A stretch of DNA of 64,000 nucleotides from contig CM073522.1 of NCBI GenBank assembly GCA_037074615.1, positions 30,006,962-30,070,961 on the forward strand, written 5' to 3'. This DNA comes from Leucaena leucocephala. Lineage: Eukaryota > Streptophyta > Magnoliopsida > Fabales > Fabaceae. The position numbers and the translations under genes are program-made. The notes beneath the pieces are model-generated. The model had not been told where the DNA came from. It saw only the letters and a list, made by a program, of their open reading frames with translations, and did no database searches. How positions within the stretch are numbered: the first letter of the stretch is position 1; the number at the start of each line of letters is the position of its first letter. This document shows positions 1-11,384 of the stretch, one piece after another.

Positions 1-650
1 AATTAGAACTAGAATTTTCCAAATATATTTATAAAACTGAATTTTTCCGATTCCCAACATTATATTTCTTGTTAAAATTTGTATGACCCCCACAAATAAT
101 TACTCTATATGAATCCAACATATGGCATAACATAGAGAGACGCACCTTTTCAATCAGCACGAATTTGGTTCCAAATGGTAAATAACTTCTTTTTGAATTG
201 GTGTTAATGCATATATCTTTTCGTATGATGATCTTGGAACGTCACCATGCATCTATCCACTAAATCCCACTTTCTTTTGTTCCCTTTAGGAAGGACGTTT
301 AGAGAATTGAAGACCAAGGAATCTAGGAAAGGCAGCAAAGAGAAGAAAGAATCACATCAAGGGACTTCTTATTGCTGCTACTGACTGTGAACCTCAGAGT
401 CTCTTAACATTGTTTTCAGTTTAGAGAAAATGCACCAGCAACATCTCCATGGCTTTCTTGACTTCCAAAATTTTGCGAAATATCTCTTAAGATTGTTGGC
501 AAAATCCTGCAAAATAACAAAGTTTATAGTTCGAGTCGCGTCCGAGGACACTGTCCTTAAGAGATATTTCGCGACCCCTCATCAACTAGGAAGCGACTCT
601 CTCCAGGATTAAGCGAACTCTTCCTGTGATGATACAGGGAAACATAACTG
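1..650. other. Upstream flank with a perfect inverted repeat; no gene seen
   Basis: No convincing coding region is visible. The notable structure is a perfect 17-bp inverted repeat, positions 475-491 against 556-572, with a loop of about 64 nt. It may be the 5' leader of the hydrolase pseudogene that follows or part of an older insertion. The short open frame at 430-612 crosses the repeat and resembles nothing I recognise. Confidence 0.4.
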
Positions 651-814
651 GTGGAAGATAAAAATAATCTCAGAAGATTGGTGTATCATTCTCTGTGTGT
701 TTTCTCTGACATTCTCTATAATTTTCTATATTTTCTATTACTTCTCTGTCATCAAGAAGCCCTTTTTATAGACTGTGGAAGGACACGAGACATGTCCCTT
801 GGATTCAAGAGTCA

Positions 815-875
815 TACCCTTTCACAACCAAGAGTCATGTCCTTTCACAACCAAGAGTCATGTCTTTTCATTGAC
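815..875 (+). repeat. Short tandem repeat
   Basis: A unit of about 21-23 bp (caaccaagagtcatgtcctt type) is repeated between roughly 815 and 875, upstream of the first recognisable hydrolase exon. It is probably non-coding. Confidence 0.6.
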
Positions 876-1094
876 ACACCCTTTCACAATATTAAAAAAT
901 ATTTCCAACAGGGTGTTGTTGCAGAAGAGGTGGAAAGGAGAAAAAAAATTAATACAGCATACCCACCTTTGGTATTTGTTCATGGAAGTTACCATGCTGC
1001 TTGGTGCTGGGCTGAACACTGGTTGCCTTTCTTCTCTGCTTCTGGGTACGATTGTTATGCTATTAGCTTGTTAGGACAGGTTGGTCTATCTATT

Positions 1095-1372
1095 TGTTAG
1101 AAGGCTGAATTCATTACTATTTAGATGACCCTAAAATTTTATATATAAGGTTCTAGTATATAAATTTGTGTGTGAGATTGTATAATTTTTACCATAGTGA
1201 GGGAAAGGGTAATTTAGATCTCTTCTCAAAATTTTTAAGTGGGGTTAGTTTATCACTATCAAGTGAGAGTATATTAGTGTGTAAATTTAAGTAGATTACT
1301 ATGATTGTAATGAGCATGTTGTTTAATAGTTAATAAAAATGAAGATATTCTTCTCTAATTAATCTTATTAAG
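1095..1372 (+). repeat. 5' LTR of the cyclin-carrying element
   Basis: It aligns with 3242-3541, including shared blocks such as tgtgtgtgagattgt, ccatagtgaggga and tactatgattgtaatgag. It is about 20 bp shorter than the 3' LTR because of small gaps near its start. The primer-binding-site-like sequence follows immediately. Confidence 0.8.
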
Positions 1373-1731
1373 GTATCAAAGCAGGTTAGTTTTGGGTCTA
1401 GTTCAATTGCTTTCTATGGCCCAATTTATTACTGCAGGTAGAAATTCAAGAAACTAGTCCCAACATCTTTCTGTTAATCAAGTAGCATCCGACGTCATTT
1501 GTTTTCTCAATCAAAACGTTTCGAAAGTAGACCCTTGAGAAGCACGTTTGATGTCACCATTCAAGATCCCCACCAAAGCATGTTGTAGAGTTGATTTTTC
1601 TTCCAAGATTTCGCATCTCTGTTTCAAGATCTGCCACTACTGAATGTGCTAGTCACAGTGTTTGTCGCTGTCGAAGTCTGTGTTGAGACTAATGGCCATG
1701 GTGACGGCGACAATAGATCTTTCTTTTTACA

Positions 1732-2922
1732 GTGGTCGATTGTTTGATGGAGATCGAATCTTGTGTGCCCGCCATTTCCAGAGCCTATGTTGAAAGAGGG
1801 AAGGAGGGGAGTGAGAACGAGAAAGAGAAGTATGGTCCGGAATGCAGAAAGAACGGGAAGAGGAAAGAGAACGACTGGGAAAGAAAAGAGATGCTCAAGC
1901 CCTTTCATGTTCTCATCGTCCATCAAAGTCCCACTGCAAGATTGATCTTCAAGTACGTCTCAATAATGGTGTTGTCTTGCCTCAACAATCACTTTTCTTG
2001 TTGTTGCCGTTTCAGAGTGATTGTTGATCTGTTGGAAAGATTGCCACTGTGTTTGCCATCATCAGTCTTACTTCTCCTGGTAATCACACCTTATATTGGC
2101 TTCCATAGTGCAAATATTGCGTTTCTTCCCTCAGCCATCACGACGCCGTCACACGATGGTCTTTTTCTCTGTACAATCCCACCTCTACCCAGCTCGGCAA
2201 TCCATTACTATGACCGCTACGTTTCATGGAACAAAGCACCATCATCAAAAAGGAATTCTACGTATGCTATGTGTTGCCTCTTCCTTGCTTTGAAGATTAG
2301 GGTTGAAGACTTTAAAGGGCTACCTTTTAAGACAGCTGAAAGGCTGCTCATTCGTCATAAGGTTGTGAAAGAACTGGAGCTTAAGATTTTAAAAGGACTT
2401 TGTTGGCAACTTTGGTCTATAACGCCTTTCTCCTTTCTGCACTATTATTACCCTTGATATGAACATCTTGGAGGTTTTAAATTGAGTTCTGTTATGAACA
2501 TCTTTATCGAAGCTCAACAAGATTACAACTTAGCTCGAAAGACGCATTCTGAAATCGCATCGTCGAGTTTTATGGCTGCTGCGGCCTTGGCGTATCCCAG
2601 AGAATTCCTCAACAACTTTGTGAACGAATCGGATGGGACACCCTGAGTATGCGAGTTGATACAATTGTGCGGAACCAAGAACATTGCAATTCAGCTTGCT
2701 GAACCAAGGAGACCCAGAAATGATGAAGCTTCATCTTCACATAATAATGCTAATGATGATTCTCCAGAAGATGATGAACCAGATGATGAACAAGAAATAA
2801 TCCCAAGGAGACCTGAAGAGCATATGGCATCTACTTTAGGTGTAAAAGAAATAATCCCAAAGAGACCAGGGAAGGAGGCTCATGCATGTATTTGGTTAGT
2901 TGAATCAATTCACAAGCAGTAA
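1732..2922 (+). pseudogene. D-type cyclin-like sequence, intronless and interrupted, inside the LTR element
   Basis: One reading frame runs from 1732 to 2922 and is broken only by TGA at 2455-2457 and TGA at 2644-2646. From about 2197 it resembles the cyclin box of plant D-type cyclins: YYDRYVSWNKAPSS, then CCLFLALKIRVEDF, ELELKILKGLCWQL and ITPFSFLHYY. The C-terminal fold follows with SEIASSSFMAAAALAYP and LIQLCG, then an acidic tail rich in D and E (about 2720-2800). Plant CYCD genes normally have introns inside this region, and none is left here, which fits a reverse-transcribed copy of an mRNA. The part before 2190 has no clear homology. The stops make it a pseudogene unless read through. 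The CYCD subclass cannot be decided by eye, and a more distant cyclin is possible. Confidence 0.6.
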
Positions 2923-3241
2923 TGTGCTATGTCGAAGAACCCATGGCATTGTTTAGTGGATCATAATTGTAAACTAGATGATGAATATGCAAAGAGGTGA
3001 AGCAGCTGGAGGCAATATGCTATTCTTGAATGGTCACATTTTGGGTTGAAGAGAGAATATAAAAGAAGAGCTTGCATATTCTGATAGAAAAAAAGTCTGC
3101 ACATAGTCTTCATTGAGGATAATGGTTATCATGTTGCATTGAATATCAAAATTATATAGTTTAATTCACCTCACTCCTTTGTGTATTGTGTTGGCAAGTT
3201 GAACACTATCTAGAATTAAGGGGTGTCAACTTGAGCTGGGG

Positions 3242-3541
3242 TGTTATAAGGTTAAATTAATTAGGTGATTAGTGTTAATCACTAGTGTCTAGATGGCCCA
3301 AAAATTTTATATAAAGGGCTCTAGTATATAGGTTTGTGTGTGAGATTGTGTAATTTTCACCATAGTGAGGGAGAGAGTAACTTGGGTCTCTTCTCAAAGT
3401 CCCTAAGTGGGGTTAGTTTATCTCCCTCAAATGAAGGTAAATTAGTGTGTAAACCTAAGCAGGTTACTATGATTGTAATGAGCGTGTTGCTCAATAGTTA
3501 ATGAAGATGAAGATATTTTTCTCTAATTAATCTTGTTAACA
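3242..3541 (+). repeat. 3' LTR of the cyclin-carrying element
   Basis: It starts TGTTATAAGG immediately after a purine-rich tract and ends TTAACA. It is about 300 bp long and is followed by CTATC, which pairs with CTATT before the 5' LTR. Confidence 0.8.
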
Positions 3542-5076
3542 CTATCTCTTTCGGGGTAGAATCTTTTGATTTTAGAAGAAAATCCTATTTTTGATGCTAT
3601 TTTCTTCAACTCGTTCCTCAATAGTTGAAATGCTTGCAAATTGCGAATGTAATGCCAACTTTAACTCTTAACTGAATGTGTATAGTGCGCTCTCTCAGTG
3701 TTTAAAGAGTTGAGTTAAATCTGTTATTTTAGGTAGCATTTTGAATTCGGTTTTTTTAATGGGGTTGTTTGGTCTTAGCAAAACTCGTAGAGACATACTT
3801 GTCTGTATTTTTGTTGAGGCCCCAAGATCATTATATAAGTTGCGTTTAAAATTAAGAACCCAGACTGCATAGTCAATTTATTTGATAACTGCCAAGTGAA
3901 ATATCTCAAAGTTATCTTTTTTTGAATAAAAACTGATATCCATTAGCTCAAAAGAGAGACAAACAACAACAGGTTCTTGAAAAACAAGCTTCCTTCATCA
4001 CCTTCCATCTAACTACCTAACCAAGATAGAGGGTGATCAAGGTACAAAATCTCAAAGTTATCTTTATGAGGCTATACGTTGAACTAAAGTCAATTATAAA
4101 CCTTTGCTTCTCAAAAGAAAATTAAATTGAGCCCATCATAGGATAAAATTCAACATCTGTAAATGAGTTGATGATCCTCATCAACTCCTCTAGTACTAAA
4201 CTGAGAGGTTGGACTCTCTGACTAGTGGAGTGACATAAGCGAAAGGTGATGTCCTTGTTTTGCTTGTTTGAAAACTCATCTATCCTGTTGGCCAAAAAAA
4301 AAAACACATGTCTAGGCGTCTAGCCAGGGTACTAATAATTTTAGTACAGTATATTACATATAACTGCACAAATTATTTTGTGAAAGAAATATCTTGGAAT
4401 CCACCAACTGCAAAGGTGATGAATAAGTCTTGTGTGATATTAGGACAACCATTTGTTGCCATTTGTTATGAAGAGTTAGGCATGAGCTGTACATTAACAT
4501 TTCTGTCTTAATAAATAGTGCAGAATCTCTTGGTTTATAGGTTCCTTAATTAAATGTTGCAGAAGTAGAGAAGTTATGAAATCTCACCTCTCTCTTTTCC
4601 CCATGTCATATTGCAGTTTTGTTGCTCCCAAGGCACTGAAATTGCATGTAGCAAATTAATTTATATGATAGTGCTGACTCAAAAATGCCAAAACGTGCAG
4701 TGGAATTTAATAAAACTTTCTGTAAAATTAATGTCATCATTACTGGTTCATCTTTTCATTTAGATGGGTTAGACACAGATTGCTACCGCAAAACCTGAAC
4801 TTATACCATAGTTTATAGACTTGCAACTCGTATATTCTACCTCTAGAAGTCTCACACCTTCCCCTTGATTCTTTGCTTCTGTTCTGACATATATTCTCGA
4901 TGGTCAGGGGGAAAGTGACACGCCTTCTGGTTTGAATGCCGGTACACTTCAAGTATGATAGGTCTCCCTTTATTAACTAAGTTTCTGATATATTTGAATT
5001 TACTTTCATTGACTGGACAGATTTCACTATGGATGATGCTCTTAGGATAACATTTTTGCTCCAAATTCTGCAGTAG
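3542..5076 (+). other. Remainder of the intron of the hydrolase pseudogene
   Basis: AT-rich DNA with no supported gene. The hydrolase exon expected here (the segment between LLGQ and THARDV) was looked for and not found. Confidence 0.5.
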
Positions 5077-7508
5077 ACGCATGCAAGAGACGTTGCAGAT
5101 TTCATCAATAAAAACGTCACATCACCACCTGTATTACTTGGGCATTCTTTTGGAGGGCTTATAATCCAGTCTTATATTGCCACATTAGGCAGTGACCATC
5201 TTAGAGGTACTTTCTTCTTCTAGATTATTCATGCATGTGCATGAAAGCAAAAAGGGAATGAGATCCCAACATCAATTCTTGCAATTTACATGCAATGCAG
5301 ACACTTCGCTTTCCTTAATGTGCTTCTTTTTAGTTATTTTGCTAATTCTGGTTGGGCTTGATGCTAGAAATGAAAAACTTGTACCTAAAGCTTCAAGGAG
5401 CTGTCCTCATCTTCTCTGTGCCTCCTTCTGGTAATAGGTGACTAATTAAACTGTCAATGCTTTGAGATTGTTTAGAGATACAGAGGGAAAGAGAATCTTT
5501 ATATTCAATTGCTCTGACAGATTTGTTTTCTTTACATTCTGTAGTGGGCTAGTCTGGCGGTATCTCTTTTCCAAGCCAATTGCTGCCTTTAAGGTACACA
5601 AACTGGCTTTTTTAAGAAATATGATTTTTTTCTAGAATTTTCTTATATAAAATATATATGCCCTTTGCTCAAAATAAATTTGTGCGCTCGTGCCCCCAAC
5701 CTGGCAGGTCACATGCAGCTTGGCAGCAAAAGCCTTTCAAAACTCTATTTCCCATTGTCGAGACATTTTTCTCAGCAACTATGGAGGACCATATTGTTAA
5801 AAGGCTTGTTTTTCTGGAAAAATTCTCCCACAGACAAATCTATTGAAAATGAAAGATGATGCTGAATGACATATTCATGGGGTTTTATTTTTTTATTTTT
5901 TGCCAACCACTGATTTTTGTAAGATTCTGTACATTCAAATATCTTGGCGAAACAAATAAAAAATCTATAGAAACTGATAGTGGAAATGAATCAAGTCATG
6001 TAACCTTGTATATTGCAACAAGAGCTTCATAAAAAAAGCAATGGGGAGAAAAAGGAAGAAGCTCCTTTTGAAAAATGTGAATCTAACATAAAAACTTGGT
6101 ATTCAGTACAAGCCACAAAACTGAAGAAAGAATGTGATTTTGTTTAAGTACAAACGTGATGGTTTACTCGGACTATGGGTTTACTTGAAGTAAATATAAT
6201 TAAAATGGTGCATAGTGAAAAAATTATTTGTCTACATTGATGATTAGAAACTAATTTTTAAACCCCCCCAAAAGACCAAGATGTTAATTCTATGAAAATA
6301 ATGGCCGATCAGGATTTATTTAACTGCAAATTTCCTTAGTGTTTGTTTGTGTGGTGACATATAGCCACTTGTATTAATATCTTGTTGACGCTACTGCTTT
6401 ACAGGTTAGAAGCTTCATTCAACACTCAATTGCAAACTCTATTCTGAACTCAATCCTATTTGTTTGGTTACTCATCGCCTTTAGTTTGACGTGTAAACAT
6501 TATTGTTTCAGATATCAGGAGCTTATGAAAGAAAGTTCAAGGGTGCCATTGTTTGACTTAAGAAATCTGGGTGCATCACTTCCAGTGCCTAAAGTGCCGG
6601 ATGGCTTTCTTGACATTCTTGTTTTGGATGCGAGTGATGACTTCATTGTGGTAAGCGCCATGTTCAATATACAAAACCAGGTGACTAGGATTATATTTTT
6701 ATCTGGCATGACGGAAGACATGCTAACTTTCGAAGTACTTAGAAATCTGATATCTAATATTATATCTTTTTTAAATAAAACAGAAGTCAATATTTGTATG
6801 TTGTTTATTAATTATGACGCATACTGTGTATAAATAATATAATTTCCATATAGTTACTCAAATATATTTTAATAAGTTCTTAAATTTGAACCTTTGGAAA
6901 GCCACATCGCAACAGTAAACTCATGAGGTTGAAGCGTTCAAGTTACCCCTTTTTTGTGATAGACAAAATATTCTACTGAGTCATAACTAATAACATCACC
7001 AAATAAAGATAATGTCCTATCTGTCTGCAGAAATTTGTTAAAAAATCCCCATTACATAATTTATCACCTAAAATTATCTGAAATTTAAGTGCTTAGAGCC
7101 TATCTTTAGCTGATGCAATTCTTTTTCAGCTTTATATTACATATCTTCAATTATGTGCAAAACGGAAGACATTTGCACATAGTTAAAAATATGTTGCACA
7201 CAACTAAATAAGAGTCCTAGTTTTTAGGTACTTTTTGACAATAAATTTTGTAATGGGGATTTTATAGCAATTTTCTCTAGAATCTGTTGCATAATACTGA
7301 TATTTCTTTGAACTGCTTCAGTTTAAGCTTCTTCCATCTTTGATTGGCATGAGGATGCTGAGGGCCTAAAAGAAAGAGTAAGTTTTTATGGTGTGCCACC
7401 TGTATTTGTTGAAGGTGTAGCCCATGACATGATGTGGGACATTTCATGGGACAAGGGGCAAAAGTCATCCTTTCATGGCTGAATGATTTAGGTAAGAAGG
7501 GGGCATGA

Positions 7509-7996
7509 AATTGCAAAAGAAACAACGATATCATGTGACCCTCATTCTGTTGCATCTCACAGTTTATTTAAGGTCATACCAAACATGTTCATTGTAATCA
7601 CCATTACATTACATTTAATTTTCAATAATTACATTCCCTATGATTCCACAAACCAAATGGGCATATATGCATCCGATGTTATTGTTAAGCAAAGTTCCCA
7701 ATAATCATCTTTTTACCTAATTAAATCGTATGTATAAACTCTATGTTATCAACGCGGAAAACACGGTTTTTATGTTTCTCCAGAAAGTTGAGTTTAAATT
7801 CTCTATGGGTATAATGAGTATGAGAATTATGACCAAAAAAAATAATAGATACTTGTCAATAAAGGAAGTTATCCCGTGAAGTTAAATTTATACTACTATC
7901 TTTTAATTTTATATAAAATTTTAGTTTGATTATTTATTTTTTTTAAAAGAATTTTTTTCAATCCTCTAATTTCAATACTATTAGTCCTGAACTATT
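7509..7996. other. Spacer with no gene seen
   Basis: AT-rich 3' flank of the hydrolase pseudogene up to the start of the next LTR element. Nothing recognisable. Confidence 0.5.
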
Positions 7997-8313
7997 TGTT
8001 AGTAACCTCTCCTCCTTACTATCTCTATAAGAATTTCATAAAGAAAGTAAAATAGAAACCAAGAGAATCTATAAATAATTTATTTATTTTTTCTCTCTAC
8101 TTAACCATGAGTAAGTTGGAGATATATATAGATGCAGAATTACAATAGGAGAAGTTAAATCTTCTTACATTATAGGGAAACATGTCTATGAACACAAAAT
8201 AAGAGCATGATTGACTAATTCAACTAACTCCCTACTAACATAATAGGATAAATAAAATAATTAATAATTAAATAAATAATTAACTACTTGGACTTAGTCA
8301 TAAAATCCTATCA
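7997..8313 (-). repeat. LTR (3' LTR in element orientation)
   Basis: Aligned with 9595-9885. It shares the blocks tatctctataagaat, aatttatttattttt and ctctctacttaa with the other LTR and abuts the polypurine tract. Confidence 0.75.
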
Positions 8314-9002
8314 TACCTCCCCCTTGGAAATCCGTCTTGTCCTCAAGGTGGAAGTCAGAATCTAATCCTACAAATTAATAAAGAAAAAGAAGAATCTTCA
8401 TTAGAATATGAGTAAGAATTTTAACTCATCTAACTAACAAAGCCTTAGAAGAATTTTCAATGAGTAAGAATCTTAACTCATGTAATTAATAAAACCTAAG
8501 GAGATAAATCAAATGTTAAATTAATTTTTGAATCTCTCATTCTTCATCACATTTTTCGGCACCTCTGTCATGAGAGCCCCATCATCGACATCTTCCAGCA
8601 GTGAGAGGGAGGCAAAGATGCAACGGTGGCCCGGTCGAAAGGGGTCGCCATACCGGTAACAGAGACCCTTATCCCTCCGCTATTGCCTCGTCGCGTCCCC
8701 CCCGCTCTGTCTCGAATGTACCGACTGTGATGGAGGGAGGAAAGCTGGGGATGATGCTGATGAGCTCGTGTGGGTGTTGATTAGCTGTTATAGGGTGTGG
8801 CCGAAAGTTGGACTTGTCTGGTTGTAGCTATTGGGATAGGTTGATCCCATGGATGCCCCAGGTCCGGATCCACAACCCAACCTGACAATTCGTTCAATCT
8901 CAAGTGCAAGGCACGCGATACACTGTCCTTGGTTTGTGTAGCCGCACTTTCATCCTCAGCTATTCCTTCAAACCGTTCAGAAACACACCCAAAAGGCAAT
9001 GG

Positions 9003-9281
9003 TCAAGCCAGTTTATCACACGAAGCCCACTCCTGCCTGTACTCCACCACGCTTCCCGTCTGTATGATGCCGCATAGATGTTTGTTGGGGTTCAAGAATT
9101 CTGGGGGTTCGTAGTGCTCGTTCAATATCTTCACTAGTTCCTCCCAATAGAGCAAGGTCCTATCCGAGTTTATCCAAGAAAATAGATCGAGTGCATCCCC
9201 TTCTAGATACATTGCTACTATCTCTACTTTGTCGTTCTCTGGTGTTTGATAATACCGGAAGAATTTCTCGGCTTTCAGCAC
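9003..9281 (-). pseudogene. Retrotransposon gag (capsid) fragment
   Basis: The 92-residue frame contains the Retrotrans_gag pattern of plant LTR elements: KAEKFFRYY, then KVEIVAMYLEGDALDLFSW, a W-EEL helix and VVEYRQEWA. It begins and ends inside the internal region of the defective element and lacks a zinc knuckle. A further minus-strand frame at 8781-8999 may be its shifted continuation. The domain is typical of Ty3/gypsy elements and also occurs in related plant gags, so the superfamily is probable but not certain. Confidence 0.75.
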
Positions 9282-9594
9282 CCAACCATGCGGGCCACCG
9301 CCATTGAATCTAGGAAATTCAATCTTTGCTTAGGGAGTTCTGTCTCACTAGTATGTCTCCTCTTCCTCTTCAGACTCATCTCCCTAGTGCCTTATCTTCT
9401 TTTTCTATGAGTTGTTTCATGATTGTATTTCCAGAGAAACCACCTTGTCCCTCAGTTCCTCCAACATATCCATCTTTATAGTTATGACTGTCAGCGAGTC
9501 TCCCCTAGTTATATGAATGCTTCCTGGGTTTGTGTTGGTGTCTGGGTTGGCAGTGGAAGATCATGTTTATACCATCTTAGCTCTGATATCAATT

Positions 9595-9885
9595 TGTTAG
9601 AGAACATCTCCTCATTATTATCTCTATAAGAATCTCATAAAGAAAGCAGAATAGAAGTCAAGAGAATATCTGAATAATTTATTTATTTTTCCTCTCTACT
9701 TAATCATGAGTAAATTAGAGATATATATATAGATATAGAATTATAATAAGAGAAATTAAATCTCTTTATATTATAGGAAAACATGCCCATAACCACAAAA
9801 TAAAAGTATGATTAACTAACTCAACTTACTTCCCACTAACATAATAAAATAAATAAAATAATTAAACTTAGTCATAGAACTCTCA
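9595..9885 (-). repeat. LTR (5' LTR in element orientation)
   Basis: Second copy of the 7997-8313 repeat, adjacent to the tRNA-Met primer-binding-site-like sequence at about 9580-9594. Confidence 0.75.
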
Positions 9886-11384
9886 CTTTTTTTATCAATT
9901 ATTATTATTTTAAAATAAATTAAATATATCAGTATTTGAGAATTTTTGTCAACATTGTGCTGACTGATATGTCCTTGATTATTTTCAATATTTTCAAATT
10001 ACCTTTTTTATCACCCGACCCCACTGGAAAAACTCCGTCGCCTGCCTCAGCAGTCAGTAGTGCTTCCCTGGAAAAATCCTTCTTCTTGCCGCCATCGTCA
10101 TCTCCCCTGTCTCCCCTTCTTCTCCACCCTCTGTCGTCTCAATCATCGCCCTTTACGCACAATGCCACATTTTCGTCTTCGCCCTAATTTCACTTGACAG
10201 CGACAGCTTATCCTTCAGTAGCCCGACGCTACCATCTTCAAAGCATCAATTTTTTGTTGCTACCAAAAGATTTTCTACCCAGAATCGTCCTCGTTCCCTC
10301 CCTCTCGTAAGTCCACTTTCTCGTCCCCGCTCCGTATCTGTGTGTGAGAGAGAGAATTCACAAAGAGTGAATCGTAGCTGGTCGCGGTGATATCAATGCA
10401 GGAGGAGAGAAGAAATTTCTGGCTTCGAAAAACATTTCGGCGTGCTTTTCAAACCTGTTCTGATTCTTGTTTAGTTCGACTGAGTTTGAGTGGATAATTC
10501 TCCATGTGGTTTGGCTTTGTAATCTATTCTGAGCTGCTGCTACTGCGCAAATCTGGGCAAAATTACGGGTACTTTGGTCCATTTAATAAGGTCTTACTGG
10601 CCTGAGCCAGGACTTCCTTATCTGGGATGAAATCTGTCTCCTTCCTCAGCAGAAGTCTCCCAACGTTGCTGTTTCTTTCCCCATTTTCACCAGAACGCAT
10701 CAACCTTCAGAAATTAGTTTCCTTTCCTAAGTTTTCCTTTAGGATTCAGAGAAGCAAACGCGCCTCAGAACTAGTTTAGTAAGTTTTCTTCTCTTCCTTT
10801 GCAACATCTTTTTCTGCAAAACCCACAACTTTTATGATTATCATCTTCGTGTCAGCTGGATAGACCTATTTGAGGAATAAATATACGAGAAAGATAAGAT
10901 CTTCGCATAAGGGGAAACGAAAAATAACCGATTCCATTAGTTAATTAGACCCTATCATGATAGTGATTTTGTGCTTTTATCAAACATATACGGTCGATTT
11001 GGTAAATTGATTGCGAAGGGTAGCGGGGGAACTCAATGAGATAGAATAGATGCCACCATCACCTCTGAGTGTGAGGTCTGATGGATGCCATGAAGTGAAA
11101 ATGCCACCTTGGCTACAACAGCGTGTGCAAGGAAATTTTTTTTTTTTTTGCTCTCTGTCTCTTATTCTTCTTTAAAACATCGCTTAAGCAATTGATTTAA
11201 ACTGAATGCAGGGTCTTCTCATTTGGATGGTTGTCTGTGTTATTGTTTAATTGTTGGTTTGATTTAAGAGCCAGAAATGATTGTGCCGAAGTTCTTTATG
11301 ATATGCAAAGTTTGTAGCTTTCAGCAGATTGTTGACAGCTCCAACTAGTGGTCCTTTATTGTCGCCTAAAGTCCTGTTGTAGCT
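9886..11384 (+). promoter_or_regulatory. Upstream region of the PLS PPR gene
   Basis: About 1.5 kb without a supported gene. It includes a C/T-rich stretch near 10020-10180, a GT/GA dinucleotide run near 10340-10355 and a T run near 11138. A leader intron is possible here because the coding region has no obvious organelle presequence directly at its ATG. No TATA box can be assigned with confidence. Confidence 0.3.

Larger units (their letters stand above)
1095..3541 (+). mobile_element. Ty1-copia-type LTR element carrying a cyclin-like insert
   Basis: Two direct repeats, 1095 to about 1372 and 3242-3541, align along their length and act as LTRs. Both begin TGTTA and the downstream one ends TTAACA, giving the usual short inverted termini. 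Directly after the left LTR is ggtatcaaagcagg, which fits a primer-binding site for initiator tRNA-Met. Directly before the right LTR is acttgagctgggg, like the polypurine tract of plant copia elements. The flanks are CTATT on the left and CTATC on the right, a 5-bp target duplication with one change. The internal part of about 1.87 kb contains no recognisable gag, integrase or reverse transcriptase. Instead it holds a cyclin-like reading frame in sense orientation. The element is therefore non-autonomous, sitting in an intron of the hydrolase pseudogene. Point differences and small gaps between the LTRs show the insertion is not recent. Confidence 0.8.
890..7508 (+). pseudogene. Alpha/beta-hydrolase superfamily gene, decayed (At5g53050-like)
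   Basis: Exon-sized blocks match one plant serine alpha/beta-hydrolase family of unknown substrate. They are: about 890-1079 (oxyanion region with FVHG), 5077-5206 (nucleophile elbow GHSFGG), 5368-5437, 5545-5593, 5708-5803, 6512-6650 (acid region, LDASDDFIV) and 7354-7508 (GVAHDMM with the catalytic His). Most blocks have GT/AG borders and compatible phases. The gene looks dead. A block of about 15 residues expected between LLGQ and THARDVADF is missing, and the only clean AG before 5077 follows a TAG. The frame shifts near 5755-5765, between the SLAAKAF and SATMEDHIVKR segments. The donor after 5803 is GC rather than GT. A base is lost near 7455, which sends the last residues into an early stop. 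The 5' end and the true start cannot be placed. Ser, Asp and His of the triad all survive, so decay looks recent. An LTR element sits in the first intron. A minor isoform from the intact exons cannot be excluded. Confidence 0.75.
7997..9885 (-). mobile_element. Truncated LTR retrotransposon with a gag remnant
   Basis: Direct repeats at 7997-8313 (about 317 bp) and 9595-9885 (about 291 bp) both begin TGTTAG and end in CA on the plus strand. The element reads on the minus strand. Next to the 9595 LTR lies agctctgatatcaa, whose complement fits an initiator tRNA-Met primer-binding site. Next to the 8313 LTR is a C-rich run whose complement, aagggggaggta, is a polypurine tract. Flanks are CTATT and CTTTT, an imperfect 5-bp duplication. 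The inner region of about 1.28 kb keeps only a gag fragment. Protease, reverse transcriptase, RNase H and integrase are missing, so the copy is defective. Confidence 0.8.

Noticed and set aside
1624..1926. Minus-strand 100-codon frame inside the LTR element
   Set aside because: Shadow frame opposite the cyclin-bearing strand, with low-complexity composition and no recognisable motif.
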